Below are positions 63,923 through 64,000 of a stretch of DNA of 64,000 bases, piece after piece. The first letter of the stretch is position 1, and the number at the start of each line of letters is the position of its first letter. Under the pieces are notes generated by a model. It saw only the letters and a program-made list of their open reading frames with translations. It made no database searches and was not told where the DNA came from. This stretch comes from an uncultured Veillonella sp. (GTDB taxonomy: Bacteria > Bacillota > Negativicutes > Veillonellales > Veillonellaceae). The position numbers and the translations under genes were made by a program. The stretch spans positions 39,652 to 103,651 of the forward strand of contig NZ_CAKQFJ010000002.1 in assembly GCF_934230905.1 (NCBI RefSeq), given 5' to 3'.

Positions 63923-64000
63923 GCTTAAGAAGAATGGGAACACGGGTGGCCTAAAGCTTCCACCGGCCGGGTCTGTCTACGGCCTGCGGCCTTCGCAGGG
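63923..64000. other. GC-rich, hairpin-dense window edge (possible structured RNA)
   Basis: After AT-rich spacer, base composition changes sharply at about 63923. By eye: CATTCTT-GCTTAAG-AAGAATG, GGTGG-(10)-CCACC, GGCC-(12)-GGCC and CCTGCG-GCCTT-CGCAGG. There is no ORF. The strand is not settled. The pattern suggests the start or end of a structured RNA; a type-A RNase P RNA is one candidate if the next plus-strand bases read AGGAAAGTCC. The window ends before that can be checked. Confidence 0.45.

Noticed and set aside
63925..63960. String resembling part of 5S rRNA (AATGGGAACACGGGTG)
   Set aside because: The match is short and the flanks do not continue as 5S; likely chance similarity in a hairpin.

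Overview
The window is AT-rich, almost entirely protein-coding housekeeping DNA, read mostly on the minus strand. Gene content points to a Negativicute (diderm Firmicute), most likely Veillonella or a close relative. The order yicC-remA-gmk-rpoZ, a fused IspH-S1 gene, the long hibernation factor, RqcH, ScpAB, CsaB and the rimP-nusA-ylxR-ylxQ-infB-rbfA-nrnA-truB-ribF run are Firmicute traits. A lipid A-type phosphoethanolamine transferase fits an outer membrane. The organism call is inference from gene content; no rRNA is present to confirm it. I saw no mobile element, prophage, CRISPR array or defence island.

Layout. 1-1.9 kb: rpoZ (cut by the window edge), gmk, remA and yicC, divergent from rqcH (2.0-3.7 kb). 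3.8-15.1 kb: a minus-strand run with a coiled-coil gene, coaD, rsmD, gpsA, plsY, der, ispH-rpsA, plsC, cmk, an HI0933 flavoprotein, rluB, scpB and scpA, covering CoA and phospholipid synthesis, ribosome maturation and chromosome segregation. 15.2-17.1 kb: a plus-strand phosphoethanolamine transferase ending in a perfect 50-bp palindrome, next to the scar of a DUF523 gene. 17.3-17.8 kb: five tRNAs (Asp-Phe-Gly-Cys-Leu) with their own promoter and terminator. 17.8-31.4 kb: an MBL hydrolase, trkH/trkA K+ uptake, cvfB, rsfS, an LCP protein, yqeK, nadD, a hidden 48-codon membrane ORF, proA/proB, yhbY, obg, a CtpA protease and an EnvC-like M23 protein. 31.4-39.7 kb: ftsX/ftsE, a split transketolase, csaB, a DUF5693 membrane protein, an LmeA-like protein and prfB with programmed frameshifting. 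39.9-43.5 kb: secA, hpf and a cold-shock gene. 43.9-46.1 kb: a polar amino-acid ABC importer. 46.3-46.5 kb: a strong candidate for an unannotated small RNA. 46.9-47.6 kb: an HD-GYP-like gene with a structured leader. 47.6-59.1 kb: comF, recD2, a chorismate mutase-shikimate kinase fusion and the ribF-to-rimP translation operon. 59.2-63.8 kb: an unknown gene, a lytic transglycosylase, coaE and polA. The last ~100 bases are GC-rich and hairpin-dense and look like the edge of a structured RNA gene.

How the genes work together. Many are translationally coupled, with 1-10 base overlaps, so long polycistronic units are likely. Themes are ribosome assembly and rescue (Der, RsfS, Obg, RbfA, RimP, RsmD, RluB, Hpf, RqcH, RF2), envelope growth and division (FtsEX with an M23 effector, CtpA, LCP, lytic transglycosylase, CsaB, PlsC/PlsY/GpsA) and cofactors (CoaD, CoaE, NadD, RibF, IspH).

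No complete, clearly new multi-gene system was found. The best leads are the small RNA at 46.3-46.5 kb, the UAA (not UGA) frameshift site of prfB, the proA-nadD micro-ORF, the structured leaders of the HD-GYP-like gene and hpf, and the CM-SK fusion in which a usual shikimate-binding Arg is Ser.
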